Below are positions 44,101 through 54,129 of a DNA stretch of 64,000 bases, piece by piece. Made by a program: the position numbers and the translations under genes. Position 1 is the first letter of the stretch; each line of letters starts with the position of its first letter. This DNA is from Pomphorhynchus laevis (lineage: Eukaryota > Acanthocephala > Palaeacanthocephala > Echinorhynchida > Pomphorhynchidae): NCBI GenBank assembly GCA_012934845.2, contig WNNJ02002092.1, positions 32,454 through 96,453 of the forward strand, written 5' to 3'. The notes below the pieces were generated by a model, which had not been told where the DNA came from, made no database searches, and saw only the letters and a program-made list of their open reading frames with translations.

Positions 44101-47100
44101 AAAACATTAAAAATCATATCGGAAACAGAAACAAAAATTAAAAAACGCTGAACTCAGGCTGTCTGGCCATTTAAAAAAATGATGCTTATTTATTCCATTT
44201 GGTGAGTCACACATAAGTGGGCCGGTCAATTTTCGTTCAATAAACTTTCTCGTTTTATGATTACCGGTATTTTTGGTAACTATATAGTTAAAGCAATCGA
44301 TGGTTAGCGAATGTTTTGTTACAAAATGTTCTACTATCGCGTCTTGTGTTGTTGCTTTGTTTTTAATATCTGCACGGCGGTTATTTAAACGTTCACTTAA
44401 GCTACGTCTAGTTTCTTTAACATATTGGAGGTCACAGTGTTGGCAATTTGCTAAATATATCATGTCTTTGGTGCTGCAATTAACTTCACCTATAACGTTA
44501 TAATTTAGACTTGTTAAATATTCTATTATATTTCCTGTTAAATATTCTGTTAAATATCCGTTATAATTAAGACCTGTTAGATGTTCTGTTAAGACCTGTT
44601 AGATGTTCCACATATATTATATGTAATTAGTATAATGTAGAATCAGACAAACGATTATGATTATTTAATTAAATTGACAAATTTGGCAAAAACGTTTCGG
44701 CACTATGTTTCTTCCTTTCTGCACTACGCCTATCTCCGAAGGCGTAGTGCATAAACGTGTTTGCCAAATCTGTCGATTTAATTAAATAAGCGTACTCGTT
44801 TGTCTGGTTCTACATTATACTAATTACACAACAATGAGTCTGTGAGAGACCCTAGACCGTGGTTTGAACCTTTATATATATTTAAAAGCAGAATATATAT
44901 AAATACATATATAATTTGGGTTACAAATTAGCACATATACACTATGGATATGTTGAAAACGAAAAGTATTTAGTTATAAAACTGCAATGCTATCATGTTT
45001 CGACCACTGCTTGTTTATTATGAATAAATAAAAATTTATTCATAAAAACTTAAAAGTTTTTTATACATTTATTAAATTCTATTAGGGTTAAAAGCAAATT
45101 AGCTATTATATAGAGTAACTGCTACTACCTACATATTAAAATTCCTTGTTTGTCTAAATGTAAATTTTCCATTATTAAACGATTTAATTTTTTATATAAT
45201 TTATTTATTTTAATTTGAGAAAATTACTTTACAAAGAACAAGTTTATTAATTTAGTATCAGGTTTCAGACCCTGCTTCTGTTACTTACTATTAATCAAAT
45301 AATTAAATTAGCTTGCATATTATTAAAAATACGTTTTAATTGTCTACTACAACAAATATCGAAAATAATATAATCAAAATTCTTAGTAGTATCATTAGAT
45401 CAAAGATCGATTTAATGTATATCTTTTTGACCATTTAATATAATTCAAGTATACTTTATCAACGTTCAGTATGCTTAACAAAATCATATAAATAAATTTT
45501 ACATTCCAATTTTATCTGCATATAAAATTGTGCTGTAAAATTAATTATTTTGAACGATAGTCATTTGTATGACTATATATGATAAATGACTATATGACAG
45601 CCGTACAAAAGCTAAAAGCTAATTTTATTAAACTTACTGTCGAATTTTTTATTTTGGTTAATTTCGTTACTTCTAACATAATTAGAAAAATCTAGTTTAT
45701 AAATGAGAACTAGATTAACCAAATAAGACATCACAATAGAAATATATAAATTTCATAATATGTTTCAAACATATTTATAATTCTAGCAAGCCCTTTGTAA
45801 GGGCTTTTTAATCCCGGTAAGGATTAAAGGACTTTTAATTTCAAGAGATTACAACTGTTGAAAACAGTTTTTGCTAGAGTTAAAGTATGCTCTTCTATAG
45901 TGTTGTATACATCATTATCTTCGATAACTTTTGGTATACTCGTGCTTTTTCATAATTCGTCTTAATTGTACCATCGTCATTGTGTTGTTGGCTTCCTTCT
46001 TTTCTGAGTTGCGGTGTGTGGTCAATTTAAATATAATCTAAACCTACCTTATATTCGGGCACACAGCAACAACTGAATTGAAACAAAAAAAGTCAGAGAC
46101 TTATTTGCCACGCTTGAGATTTTTGTTATTTTATTTTTAGTCTTGTATAAAATATACGTAAATTCGCCGATTTTTTAGAATTGATGCCTTTTTACAATAT
46201 TCTTTAATCTCAATTCCTGCTGCTTGTATCAACCAATGAACTTGTTTTTAAGATGAATGAGGAGGTTTAATATTCTTTAAATTATTAAAGAATAATTTAA
46301 AATTATTCTTTGTGCGGTCACAAAGAATCATATCGTTAAAAAAAACACTTGATTCCCGATATTTGTCTACAATGAAATCTGCATAAAGACAAGCAAAATA
46401 TATCACTCCATCCACATATCATATTTAGTTGACTTAAACTATGGAAAATTCCATAATTTTCAATATCATTTTGACTGGCATTAGCAAATCTCAGACGTGC
46501 TGTCTGAATAAGTAAATTGAGTTTTTATAAAGAAAATGAAGGAAATATAGTTTGGGCTTATTTAACACTAATATCTAAGATTTCAAAACTAACATTTCAC
46601 TAGAATTGCTGGTGGCATCAACGAGTCGAATGTCCTCTATGAGTTGCAATAATAATTTGTTTGGCTGAATAATGTTAAATCTTTATTATAAATTTATACA
46701 TCATTCTGCAAGTTCAGTTAGTTCTCTGTTTAGTAATAATTTAATTCACATGTAATATTTAGATTACGCATATATCTGTGTAGATTATTGTTTTTACACA
46801 ACACGTTAGCTTTTTGTATCTACTTGTATTTCAAAACATTTATCGTATATGTTGGTTCTGTGACTTATTAGTTCATAACAATTGTCAACTTATCATTAAC
46901 AAATCCTGCGACCAACAAACCTTAAAATTGACCAATATAACTAACCACGGCTTAAATTAAAAAGAAACAGTCATTTTATTTATACAATGCGTAGAAGGAT
47001 ATTATTAAAGTATTATTTAAAGTTCACTGCAATTAAAAAAATAAAAATTATATCGCTATGATACAAAGATGGGTAGCTTAGACCCATCTTTGTTATTTAT

Positions 47101-47383
47101 AAAAATCACATAGAAAGTACTTTACCTTAGGATAGCAAGTTAGATGCTTTCCAACAACACTCAGAGATGTACAGTAGACGGTAATTCCACGAAATGTATA
47201 CAGCATAGCAAGCATCAGACAGCATCGCTTGAGAATTATTAGTCTTAAACAAAAATCTGGTAATAAAGTTCGTTTAACTACTATATTATTTAAGACAGCA
47301 GCAAGTTTAAGCATAATTAGTAGAGTTTGGCCCAATTGCTAATATTTCAATATGTACGTTTTGGGCACAATCCTTATTGATAT

Positions 47384-47482
<99 letters not shown>

Positions 47483-48227
47483 GACTATATATATAGTCAT
47501 TGACCCACACAAAAATACACTTCTTGTCAATGGCTTTCTTGTCAATGACAAGAAAGTCATTGACCCACACAAACATTACACTTCTCAGTGCAAAAATAAG
47601 AGATGTAAATGTTGTAAGGACATTGATAGCGGAGAGAGCGTAAAAAGTAGCACAACCTCTTTGAAATATCATTTAGGTAAATCGGCTAACTGTAAAACTG
47701 CAGGAGGTGTTTATTTCGCTCAATGTCGAGAATGTGCAGCTCAGTATGTCGGAGAGACAAAGCATCCCTTAAAAGACAGGCTGACTAAAAGACGTCACCA
47801 TATAAAAATTGGGTTGAAGGCTGATGGTGCAGCAGCTCATACAATCACTGAAGGAAGTGAACACACCTTTACGTATAAATTGCTTGACGTAGACACTAAT
47901 GACTGTAAGAGAAGACAGATAGAGCAACGTTGGATAGGAAGACTACATACTGATCAACCTCCAGGCGTTAATACAGATAAGCACATTTTTCGCTGGTGGG
48001 ATGTGCCTTGAAAAAGTATTTTGACATTTAGTGATCATTAATTTGTTTAAATGTGGTTATTTCACAAACCAATGTATTTATATACTGTTGTAGATTGTAC
48101 TGAAGAAGACCCCTCGGGGTTGAAACGTTTAAAAGACAAAATCATTCTTGTTTTTCGCTGGACTTGAATTTATTCATATTTACATTGATTAAAGGTCTAC
48201 TATGATCGCGAACGGCAGTCCACCTCA

Positions 48228-48318
<91 letters not shown>

Positions 48319-48641
48319 TCGTATGAGATCATGAAGATCGAATGAAATCGGCACTGGTGATCCTTTGATGGATGCTTATTTATGTATTGAATGGTTGCTA
48401 GGTCACACGAGGTGACTTTCGCATTGAAAACCAGCTACAGAATCTTTCCTTCATGATATCCAATTCCATACACCCTGACGAGCCCGGGGCTACCAACATG
48501 TGGCAAAAAGCGGGCGAAACGAAAACGGCTGTGGCAATGGTGCCGTTAGTAGTCAGGGTGTATGGAATTGGATATCATGAAGGAAAGATTCTGTAGCTGG
48601 TTTTCAATGCGAAAGTCACCTCGTGTGACCTAGCAACCATT

Positions 48642-48719
<78 letters not shown>

Positions 48720-50275
48720 TTCAAGCTGAGTTTTAAATGATACACTTATCAGCTTGAAAATAAAAACGCGTTATGGAAATCTTATTATTTTTGCAGTGAA
48801 ATTAATTCCCGGATTATCAATTATTTTTCGAAAATAACCGATAAATTGATTCGCTTGGCAAGAACTATTAGTAATAGTATCAGTAATAATTAGTATTTTC
48901 AGTGATTATTATGGAAATCAAAACAATAATATTGTGTTTTGGCAAATACTATTATTTATTTTCCAATAAGAAAATAAAACCAGATATTTTTTAGATGATT
49001 TTGTTCTTGTAAAATATATAAGTAAATGAATTCCTAAAAGATGCAAAATTTTTATACGAAATTATTTTGCCCAGATTCATTGCAAATGCTACTCTGATGT
49101 TAGAATTATAACTTTTACATGATTTCATTTAGTATTCGGATGTTATCATTGCAGTTGAATAATTAAAATCTAATTAAATTTTCTGAATATTTTAATTTTT
49201 CGAACATTTTAATCGTTTTTATGTAATAACATTCATTTCGCAACATGATAGCCAGCTACAATCTGTCTTTAGCAGCTTAATACAAAATAAAGATTCGCAA
49301 TTTAAATTATTTCACTTATCCAGTTCCAATGTATAAAGATGATGTCATTAATGTCATTGAATTGAAATTAGCAAAATTTGTGTTTTGCCTGTTTTTTATA
49401 AATTAGCAAATCCTATCGAATGTCTAAATTAAAATAATTAACCTGTCATATCGAATTAGTAGCGTTACTAGGAAACTCGTTATAAGTAAAACGATGATAA
49501 CTTCAGAAGCCGCAGTTGCCCAAGTTACTCGTTTAACGTTATCGAGGAAAATATCAGGCAATGGAGGGAATATATCTCTTGGAGGTCGCCTTTCATCAGC
49601 AAGGACAATCATATACGAGCAGAACAGAAAGCCGAATAAACAGAATATCAATGCCACACATAGTCGTTGTATTGTAAATTTTGACGTTGCTGCAAGTACG
49701 TAATCTGATCTTAAATCTAGAAGTCTATCACCGCGTACCAATGAAGAGCAATAACGCGATCTGAACGGTTTAGTCATAATGTTATCACTGTCCTATATAA
49801 AAAGAATAAAATTAGTAAAAATTAAATAGCAAAAATTTGAAAAGTAGTAAACGCTTACATCAGAGGTATCTATAAAATCAGACGGATATGTTACTGTACA
49901 CACTTGATAATTATTATTTGAATTTATAGTATTTTGATCCGGCAAATTATTGAACGTTATACATTTGTCAATAGTCTCTGTTCTACTATTATCCTCGATA
50001 TTGGAAAGTGATACCACTCGTTTATAAAGTTGCTGCAGCGCAGATAATCTGCCTACTAATCGAGGATAGTTGTAGTGTTTAGACAAAAACGATATCTGAT
50101 TGCTGGTTAACTGCATTAGACATGCACCGTTCATTTGATATCTTGAAAATATTGGTTGGATAAAGTCATTAAAGTTATTAAGACAAAACCACATCTCCAC
50201 TCTGTCTTCATTCCACGTCCACGGATCAATCGATGAACCGTTTCCATCCATCACGACGTTATTATCATGTATCAT
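34700..50275 (-). CDS. SAMD8: SAM-domain sphingomyelin synthase-related protein (five exons, whole gene span)
   Basis: Likely a membrane enzyme of the sphingomyelin synthase family, moving a phospho-head group onto ceramide; SMSr/SAMD8 makes ceramide phosphoethanolamine in the ER. Coding exons (minus): 50275-49859, 49792-49443, 47243-47126, 43296-43140, 35103-34700; junction phases agree throughout (0, 2, 0, 1). The 481-residue product has an N-terminal SAM domain (about 18-88), several hydrophobic helices (about 182-204, 232-252 and later), motif D1 [10 protein letters not shown] (215-224), a D2-like KRCC...YTFRG, D3 [10 protein letters not shown] (326-335) and D4 HYTVDVV (377-383). The triad is His334, His377, Asp381; the 43 and 4 residue spacings equal those of human SMS1. 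Human SAMD8 is 415 residues; the extra length is mainly in the SAM-to-membrane linker and the C-terminus. Orthology to SMSr rather than SMS1 is inferred from the SAM domain only. Confidence 0.92.
35104..36535. other. SMSr-like intron 4, right-hand part before the RTE element
   Basis: AT-rich intron with no gene. Two related hairpins at 36297-36327 and 36365-36397 are described in the findings. Confidence 0.5.
36540..36660 (-). repeat. Family A PLE 3'-terminus fragment
   Basis: Begins atcagctaactgatcctacg, the reverse of the family A terminus, followed by the AT-rich part. The hairpin region is missing. Confidence 0.65.
36665..40110 (+). mobile_element. RTE-clade LINE (Rex3-like), nearly full length
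   Basis: The 5' UTR (36665-37200) includes two tandem monomers of about 135 bp (from about 36841 and about 36977). Endonuclease: [133 protein letters not shown] and [12 protein letters not shown]. The C-terminal region has [20 protein letters not shown] and LRWLGHVL, hallmarks of RTE elements such as Rex3. The reading frame is interrupted several times, so it is inactive. It sits in intron 4 of the SMSr-like gene, antisense to it. Confidence 0.88.
40185..40420 (-). repeat. Family A PLE solo 3' end
   Basis: Reverse-strand copy with 'cagaataaggattaaagata', the hairpin strands (tgctatcaggtttcgg and cgacccaacatagcagcgg) and the coding-end context (tatttatcgaaccataaa). Confidence 0.78.
40505..40740. 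repeat. Palindromic element with hammerhead cores (foldback type 1, copy 2)
   Basis: Sister of 3915-4150. The left arm on minus has CTGAAGA (40589-40583), helix GCTAAC, then GAAA (40565-40562). The right arm on plus has TTGAAGA (40615-40621), helix GCTAAC/GTTAGC and GAAA (40639-40642). The arms continue outward through 'gaactgaataaaagaaag' and 'ctttgatccagttcc'. Confidence 0.75.
41190..41660 (+). repeat. Two tandem units (offset 317 bp) with hammerhead-like core
   Basis: Similar blocks at about 41190-41345 and 41500-41660. Unit 2 has CTGAAGA (41543-41549), GAAAC (41564-41568) and a short ACG/CGT helix III. Unit 1 has TTGATGA (41226-41232) with helix II GTCA/TGAC but a changed GAAA. Looks like an old two-unit relative of the 351-bp array. 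Confidence 0.55.
42105..42725. repeat. Inverted-repeat element of about 620 bp
   Basis: Arms of about 120 bp (42105-42225 and 42598-42725) are imperfect inverted copies (for example 'aaaccgattatcgccaaaat' against 'attttggcaataataatcgg'). The roughly 370-bp centre shows no coding potential. Could be a MITE-like DNA element or paired PLE ends. No hammerhead core seen. Confidence 0.65.
43140..43296 (-). CDS. SAMD8: SMSr-like coding exon 4 ([10 protein letters not shown])
   Basis: Residues 296-347 plus one base: [15 protein letters not shown] ... [16 protein letters not shown] and [12 protein letters not shown], with acceptor aaagtag and donor gtaagc. Contains the first catalytic His (334). Found by motif, since the exon is too short to stand out as an open frame. 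Confidence 0.9.
43560..43801. repeat. Palindromic element with hammerhead cores (foldback type 3)
   Basis: Arms of about 110 bp (about 43560-43670 and 43685-43801). The right arm on plus has CTGACGA (43714-43720), a short helix II region and GAAAGC. The left arm carries the reverse with intact helix GGC/GCC. The cttttacgccgaaagcttag context resembles the ends of the PLE at 62.6-63.9 kb. Confidence 0.75.
44075..44465 (-). mobile_element. Penelope-like element, GIY-YIG C-terminal fragment
   Basis: Minus-strand translation [53 protein letters not shown] is the GIY-YIG endonuclease of Penelope elements (VYL..C..C..QYVGET...L..R.N..RADI). It is followed by a 3' UTR ending in a decayed hammerhead core (TTGATAA ... 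GTGAAACGTC, minus, about 44096-44070). The RT is missing. Confidence 0.82.
44625..44830. repeat. Palindromic element (foldback type 4)
   Basis: Arms of about 90 bp sharing taattagtataatgtagaa outermost and tttggcaaa ... tgccaaat plus gcactacgcc/ggcgtagtgc innermost. A cgtttcggcac strand (GAAAC on minus) is present but no clear CTGANGA. Confidence 0.7.
44975..45290 (-). repeat. Weak family A-like fragments
   Basis: tgctatcatgtttcgaccact (44990-45010) and gtatcaggtttcagacc (45254-45272) resemble the family A hairpin strand on the reverse strand, with an AT-rich remainder. Short and diverged. Confidence 0.35.
45300..47090. other. SMSr-like intron 3, no gene recognised
   Basis: AT-rich intron. 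Two adjacent hairpins near 45787-45832 (agccctttgtaagggct and tttaatcccggtaaggattaaa) are the only clear structure. Confidence 0.5.
47126..47243 (-). CDS. SAMD8: SMSr-like coding exon 3 (D2-like motif)
   Basis: One base completes Arg256, then [27 protein letters not shown] and [11 protein letters not shown], bounded by gtttaag and gtaaag. Resembles 'RRxxxLxxxxYxxRxxTxxxTSLP.PGxHLxC' of the family. Confidence 0.88.
47387..47481. repeat. (TA)n microsatellite
   Basis: About 47 uninterrupted TA units, directly against the 5' side of the PLE fragment at 47482. Confidence 0.97.
47482..48150 (+). mobile_element. Penelope-like element, GIY-YIG end with hammerhead core
   Basis: After the TA tract the translation gives a Cys-rich knuckle (CKNKRCKCC) and a GIY-YIG domain ([53 protein letters not shown]) ending RWWDVP at 48009. 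The 3' UTR has a good hammerhead core: CTGAAGA (48100-48106), helix II ACCCC/GGGGT, GAAACG (48122-48127). 5' truncated. Lies antisense in intron 2 of the SMSr-like gene. Confidence 0.85.
48231..48315. repeat. (TA)n microsatellite
   Basis: About 42 TA units, on the left of the palindromic hammerhead element. Confidence 0.97.
48385..48645. ncRNA. Giant palindrome capped by a type I hammerhead core
   Basis: Two inverted arms of about 85-90 bp (about 48387-48474 and 48557-48644) are almost identical. At the tip, in the normal order, lie CTGACGA (48475-48481), helix II GCCCG/CGGGC (48482-48486, 48511-48515), GAAA (48516-48519), helix III AACGGC/GCCGTT and the cleavage-type GTC (48552-48554). The arms form an extraordinarily long helix I, with two unpaired bases (AG) after the C. 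It is framed on both sides by (TA)n. Activity is inferred, not shown. Confidence 0.7.
48643..48718. repeat. (TA)n microsatellite
   Basis: About 37 TA units, on the right of the palindromic hammerhead element. Confidence 0.97.
48720..49440. other. SMSr-like intron 2 remainder, nothing certain
   Basis: AT-rich. A stretch near 49235-49275 (tttcgcaacatgatagccag) weakly resembles the SINE body, too short to call. Confidence 0.4.
49443..49792 (-). CDS. SAMD8: SMSr-like coding exon 2 (first membrane helices, PPLPD)
   Basis: Residues 140-255 plus two bases. The intron before it is only 66 bp (49793-49858), against kilobases for the others. Holds two hydrophobic helices and motif D1 between them. 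Donor gttaat. Confidence 0.9.
49859..50275 (-). CDS. SAMD8: SMSr-like coding exon 1 (SAM domain)
   Basis: Residues 1-139; the SAM domain runs from [18 protein letters not shown] to [11 protein letters not shown]. The start ATG at 50275 is the first in frame. A possible acceptor (agatttag) lies 15 bp upstream, so a 5' UTR exon may exist further up. Donor gtaagcgt. Confidence 0.88.
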
Positions 50276-50279
50276 AAAT

Positions 50280-50889
50280 GATATACCCTAAATCTTTAAA
50301 ATATTTATATTTCATTCATTATATATAATAATGATGTCATTTATAAATAGTAACAATGAAATTATTTAACATTTACACCGTTATTACATGTTGTCTATAT
50401 GCATACATTATAACAATAAAAACGTACGTCTTTAATAAATATAATTTAACCAAAATTAAGCAAAAAATTTAACTACCGAGCTATTCAATTTCGAAGGGTA
50501 TTGTGGCTGTGGATGATGTACATATCAAATATCCTTAATAAAATATATTTATAAAATTACAAAATATGTAAACATATTTGATAACATATAACTTATCCCG
50601 TGCATCTGGCTAATAATTTTTCTCGAGAGTTTTTACCTTTTTTTTATTTATGGTTTTTAAATTTTAACTAATTTTCAACACACGCATTTTGATTGATCAA
50701 ATCTCAACTATCAGACCCCTTAGGATTAATGATATCAGCCTCTTTGATTAGCCATATTTTAAATTTCTTAAACTGTCAGCATATTAATACTAAATTATAA
50801 AACCTAAATTATCTTAAATTAATACTAAATGCTCGAAATTTTTAAGCGTTCAAACAGTTAAAAACAAATTGAAATTAGTTGTTCTCAGT
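50280..50889. other. Upstream of the SMSr-like start, no gene recognised
   Basis: AT-rich; could hold the promoter or an intron before a 5' UTR exon. No core promoter motif can be called with confidence. Confidence 0.4.
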
Positions 50890-51840
50890 GTGCTAGTTGT
50901 CAGCTCCTCGTCAGCAACAGTCTGCCTCCGTCAGATGTCGCGAGAACACTGGCTGCTTTGCCTCTCTGGATGGTTAAACTCACATTCATGAGTAAATAAG
51001 AGTGCGCCCGATTATCTCCTAAAACTTTTTTCAATCTTCTGCCGATCTCACTGCAAAGAGATTTTGCAGACTTACGCAGCGCCCCATATATCTCGACCCT
51101 AAAGGCAATGAAATGATGGGAGTTACACATATCAGAATATTTTGCGATCTTCCTTTCCTCTGCCCAACTCGCTGCTCCACCAGGACCACTCAGGGCATCC
51201 CTCAGATTGCTCGTAGCCAGCATATCCGCGCAAGTAGAATGTTAAAGAAGGAATTTACCTTTGCGCCACGGAAAACGAGTGACACGGTCCACACGGCGAC
51301 CATCTAACCTACACAGATTGGGTGGTTCCAGAATATTGGGAGCGTTCGTTGAGTTCAAAGCTCTGCTGAGAATTTGATTGAGTTTAGCATGACAAGGGAA
51401 GCGGCCTGCTGATCTCGTACAGGCAAGACCATGTCGGCCTGTTGCGTCTACCATTACACCGCAACGGCATCGATGAGGGGTACAGGCAGGAAAACCGAGT
51501 CTCAGGGAAATGGCAATTCTCACCGCCTCATCTCCTAACCGGGTTCCCAGGGCAACAATTGGTAGCGCATTGAGCCAAGAACCTGACTCATGTGTTGAGA
51601 CAGCGATCCATCTTGCCTTGGAGGCCTCATCCTGCAAACCTGAAGATATTCTACTGTGTATCTGCCTGATGAGGGGTAAATCCCATACGGACTGCTTGGT
51701 ATCATTTTCAGGTGCTAAGATTTTGCCTGTTTTGGATAGCCATTCCATAGTCCAATACAATAGTGCCGGCATAGTGGTTGGAAACTCAATCCTAAAAGGC
51801 ACTCAACGTTGCCACTGGAAGCACAATAAGACGATAAAAA
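50890..51840 (-). mobile_element. YLDD-type LINE, C-terminal fragment
   Basis: Same family as 22440-25545. Minus-strand translation shows VALGTRLGDEAVRIAISLRL, CRCGVMVDATGRHGLAC, HAKLNQILSRALNSTN, EPPNLCRLDGRR, then (50900-51223) AASWAEERKIAKYSDM, EIGRRLKKVLGDNRAH, LTIQRGKAASVLAT. The Asp of the 'PDG' motif appears as VDR here, so the nuclease-like site is damaged. The RT part is absent. Confidence 0.8.
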
Positions 51841-51849
51841 GGCAAGTAG

Positions 51850-52635
51850 GGTAACATCAATTATGTTACTAAATTATATATCAATACTAAATTATTTAAG
51901 GATTAATAGTAAAATTTGCTAACTGTTACCTTTTATTTTCGAAAAACCCTGTGTGATACATAGTGACCATGATTCCCTTACTTAAACAATCAGTCTATTT
52001 TTTGTTGCCTATCAGTAACAAGTAATTACAAAATATATTGTGTAATTAAATTATGGCTACATATTTTATACCATAATGTAGTTCGAGCTATTCAGTTTTC
52101 AGAGTTTTAAGAAAGATAATATTACCGCATTATAAATAAAATTAAGATAATATTAGTGCATGTTAAATACAAGGAAAAGAGTTAAATTAAATTAAAAGTT
52201 AAAATAATGCATAACAATTCTGATAACAATTATAAATTTTTGTATTATTTTGTATTAGATTGATATAAAACATTAGAAAAGCAACAGTGCAACTTGATAT
52301 TTTTTTAATTCTCATCGAATTAAAAGTATCAATAGTAAGAGTATCAATACAAAGTATCAATAATATGTTTTAATAAGCAACTTTTTGTTACGCAGGCATT
52401 GCATTTTTTCGAGTAATGTACAAAAAAATGAAAGCATTCAGCAGTTCATTAATCGGTATGGCCTTGGAAATATTATAATGCCATCATCACTCTCTCTAAA
52501 TAGAAATAAATAACCTTTGCCGACACGCTAACTTTTCAATTCTAAATTGTAAAGTTCCTGTTATACAAACATTTCTGTCAATGTGTTACGACATAGTATA
52601 TAGAAAACATTTAGAAAATAGAATTGTATCATTTA
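51850..52635. other. Spacer, nothing recognised
   Basis: AT-rich sequence between two LINE pieces. No coding frame or known repeat. Confidence 0.45.
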
Positions 52636-52639
52636 AAAG

Positions 52640-54000
52640 GTGTTTTTTTTGCTGAATACTCGCCTGTCTTACAAGAATTTTTCAAAGGAATGGTGGCAAA
52701 CCATTAGGCGAACCACCTTCCGTTCTTGGAGGGCAGCGGCTTCTAAGTGGATATCCTCTAAGGGTTTTGGGAATGTACTTCATAAAATGAAAATGAAACA
52801 CCTAGCCAATGCTGAAGGATGGACCGAGAGGAAAATGATGAAGATCCGTATGGAACTCTTGTTTTCGACCATCGACAATTCGCAAGAGGACATCACAATC
52901 GAGGACATTTTGAGTGCGTGGCCAGTCGTGCAAAAGACTTCGTCTAACGGGTCTTCGGCATGTGCTGCTGCGACCAAATTGATCGTCAATAGGGTTCGGA
53001 CAGATATTGCTGCCAACATGCTAGGGGTACCTTTAGCATCTTGGTGTGATATTGCGGTCGGAAAAGTGGTGTTCCTTGCGAATGGAAGATGGGTGTCGAA
53101 TGCTAAAGACACAAGACCCATAACAATATCTAATAATATTGTTATGTGTATGAGAGAGCTCTTGCTAGGATCCTTTCCCGATTCTACGAAGATCGTGATA
53201 TGTTGGGAGACCACATTCACGGGTTTCGTAGAGGAAGGGGAACTGTTAAGGCAGTAAGGTCCATGCAGAGTTTTCTCACCAGCGATAGACGACCTGCAGT
53301 CCTCTATTCGCTGGATGTGTCGGCGGCCTTCGACAACTTGGGGCATGATGCAATAGTTACAACGTTAACCAGTGATGGTATACCGAGTAATTTGTTGCAT
53401 CGTGTCCTGGGTATATTAAAAGCAAGAACTTTCTACTTGGATGATGACGGGGGTAAGTACTATCATCTCAACAAAGGACTCCCCCAGGGCTCACCTCTGT
53501 CTCCTATCATTTATATGATAGTGACGAAAGGAGTTCTGGAGGGTCTTTTGGATAGGAACACCCACGCCATCATTTATGCGGATGACATCTCGATCGCATT
53601 TAAGAGAAATACTTTGTCGGATGCAAGGTTTGAAGGGCGAATGAAGTCTGTAATGAACATTGTTGCTCATCGCTTAGCGAAGTTTGGCTTGTCTTTAAAC
53701 CCAGCGAAGAGCAATTTTGTTCATTACAGATTTCGGCGTCCTGGAAAGCACACTCGTCTCCTCGATTCTCTTCCAGGGAATCGAAAGCGTCGGGTGCGCA
53801 TTCTGGGATCCGTTTTCGAACCACGTTTGCATCCTAGGTCAGATATGGCCAGGTGTTTCAAATTAGTTAGAAAAGGGCTACGTATGTTTGAAAGAGCGAG
53901 ACGATTAAATGCCGGTTTGGGTAGATGTGTAATTGTGCTCAATGCGTTTGTATTGAGCGGATTGTACTTCTACTCAAACAATTGCCCTCCAGAACAACGA
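52640..54000 (+). mobile_element. LINE reverse transcriptase (I/R1/Jockey-like), 5' truncated
   Basis: From 52640 comes a pre-RT region with WRAAASKWISSKGFGNVL and DITIEDILSAWPVVQK, then DTRPITISNNIV. From 53146 comes the RT: ERALARILSRFYEDRDMLGD, HGFRRGRGTVKAVRSM, YSLDVSAAFDNLGHD, GLPQGSPLSPIIYMIV, IIYADDISIAF with an intact YADD box, FGLSLNPAKSNFVHY, RVRILGSVFEP. One frame change separates the two halves. The copy runs out into AT-rich sequence without a recognised 3' end. The clade is approximate. Confidence 0.78.
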
Positions 54001-54129
54001 TATATATTTTTAAAACGATTATTAATTTTAATAAATAAATTATTTATGAATGAAATTGAAATTAAAAATAAATTAATTAACAAATATGTTTTATTTTACA
54101 ATTTGAAAATCAAATGTTTTGAATAAGTT

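Noticed and set aside
44680-44720. Hammerhead in foldback type 4
   Set aside because: GAAAC is visible on minus but no CUGANGA could be found in the arms.
47339-48354. Long Ile-Tyr repeat open frames over the TA tracts (also near 62.0-62.6 kb)
   Set aside because: They are the translation of (TA)n microsatellites and carry no protein signal.
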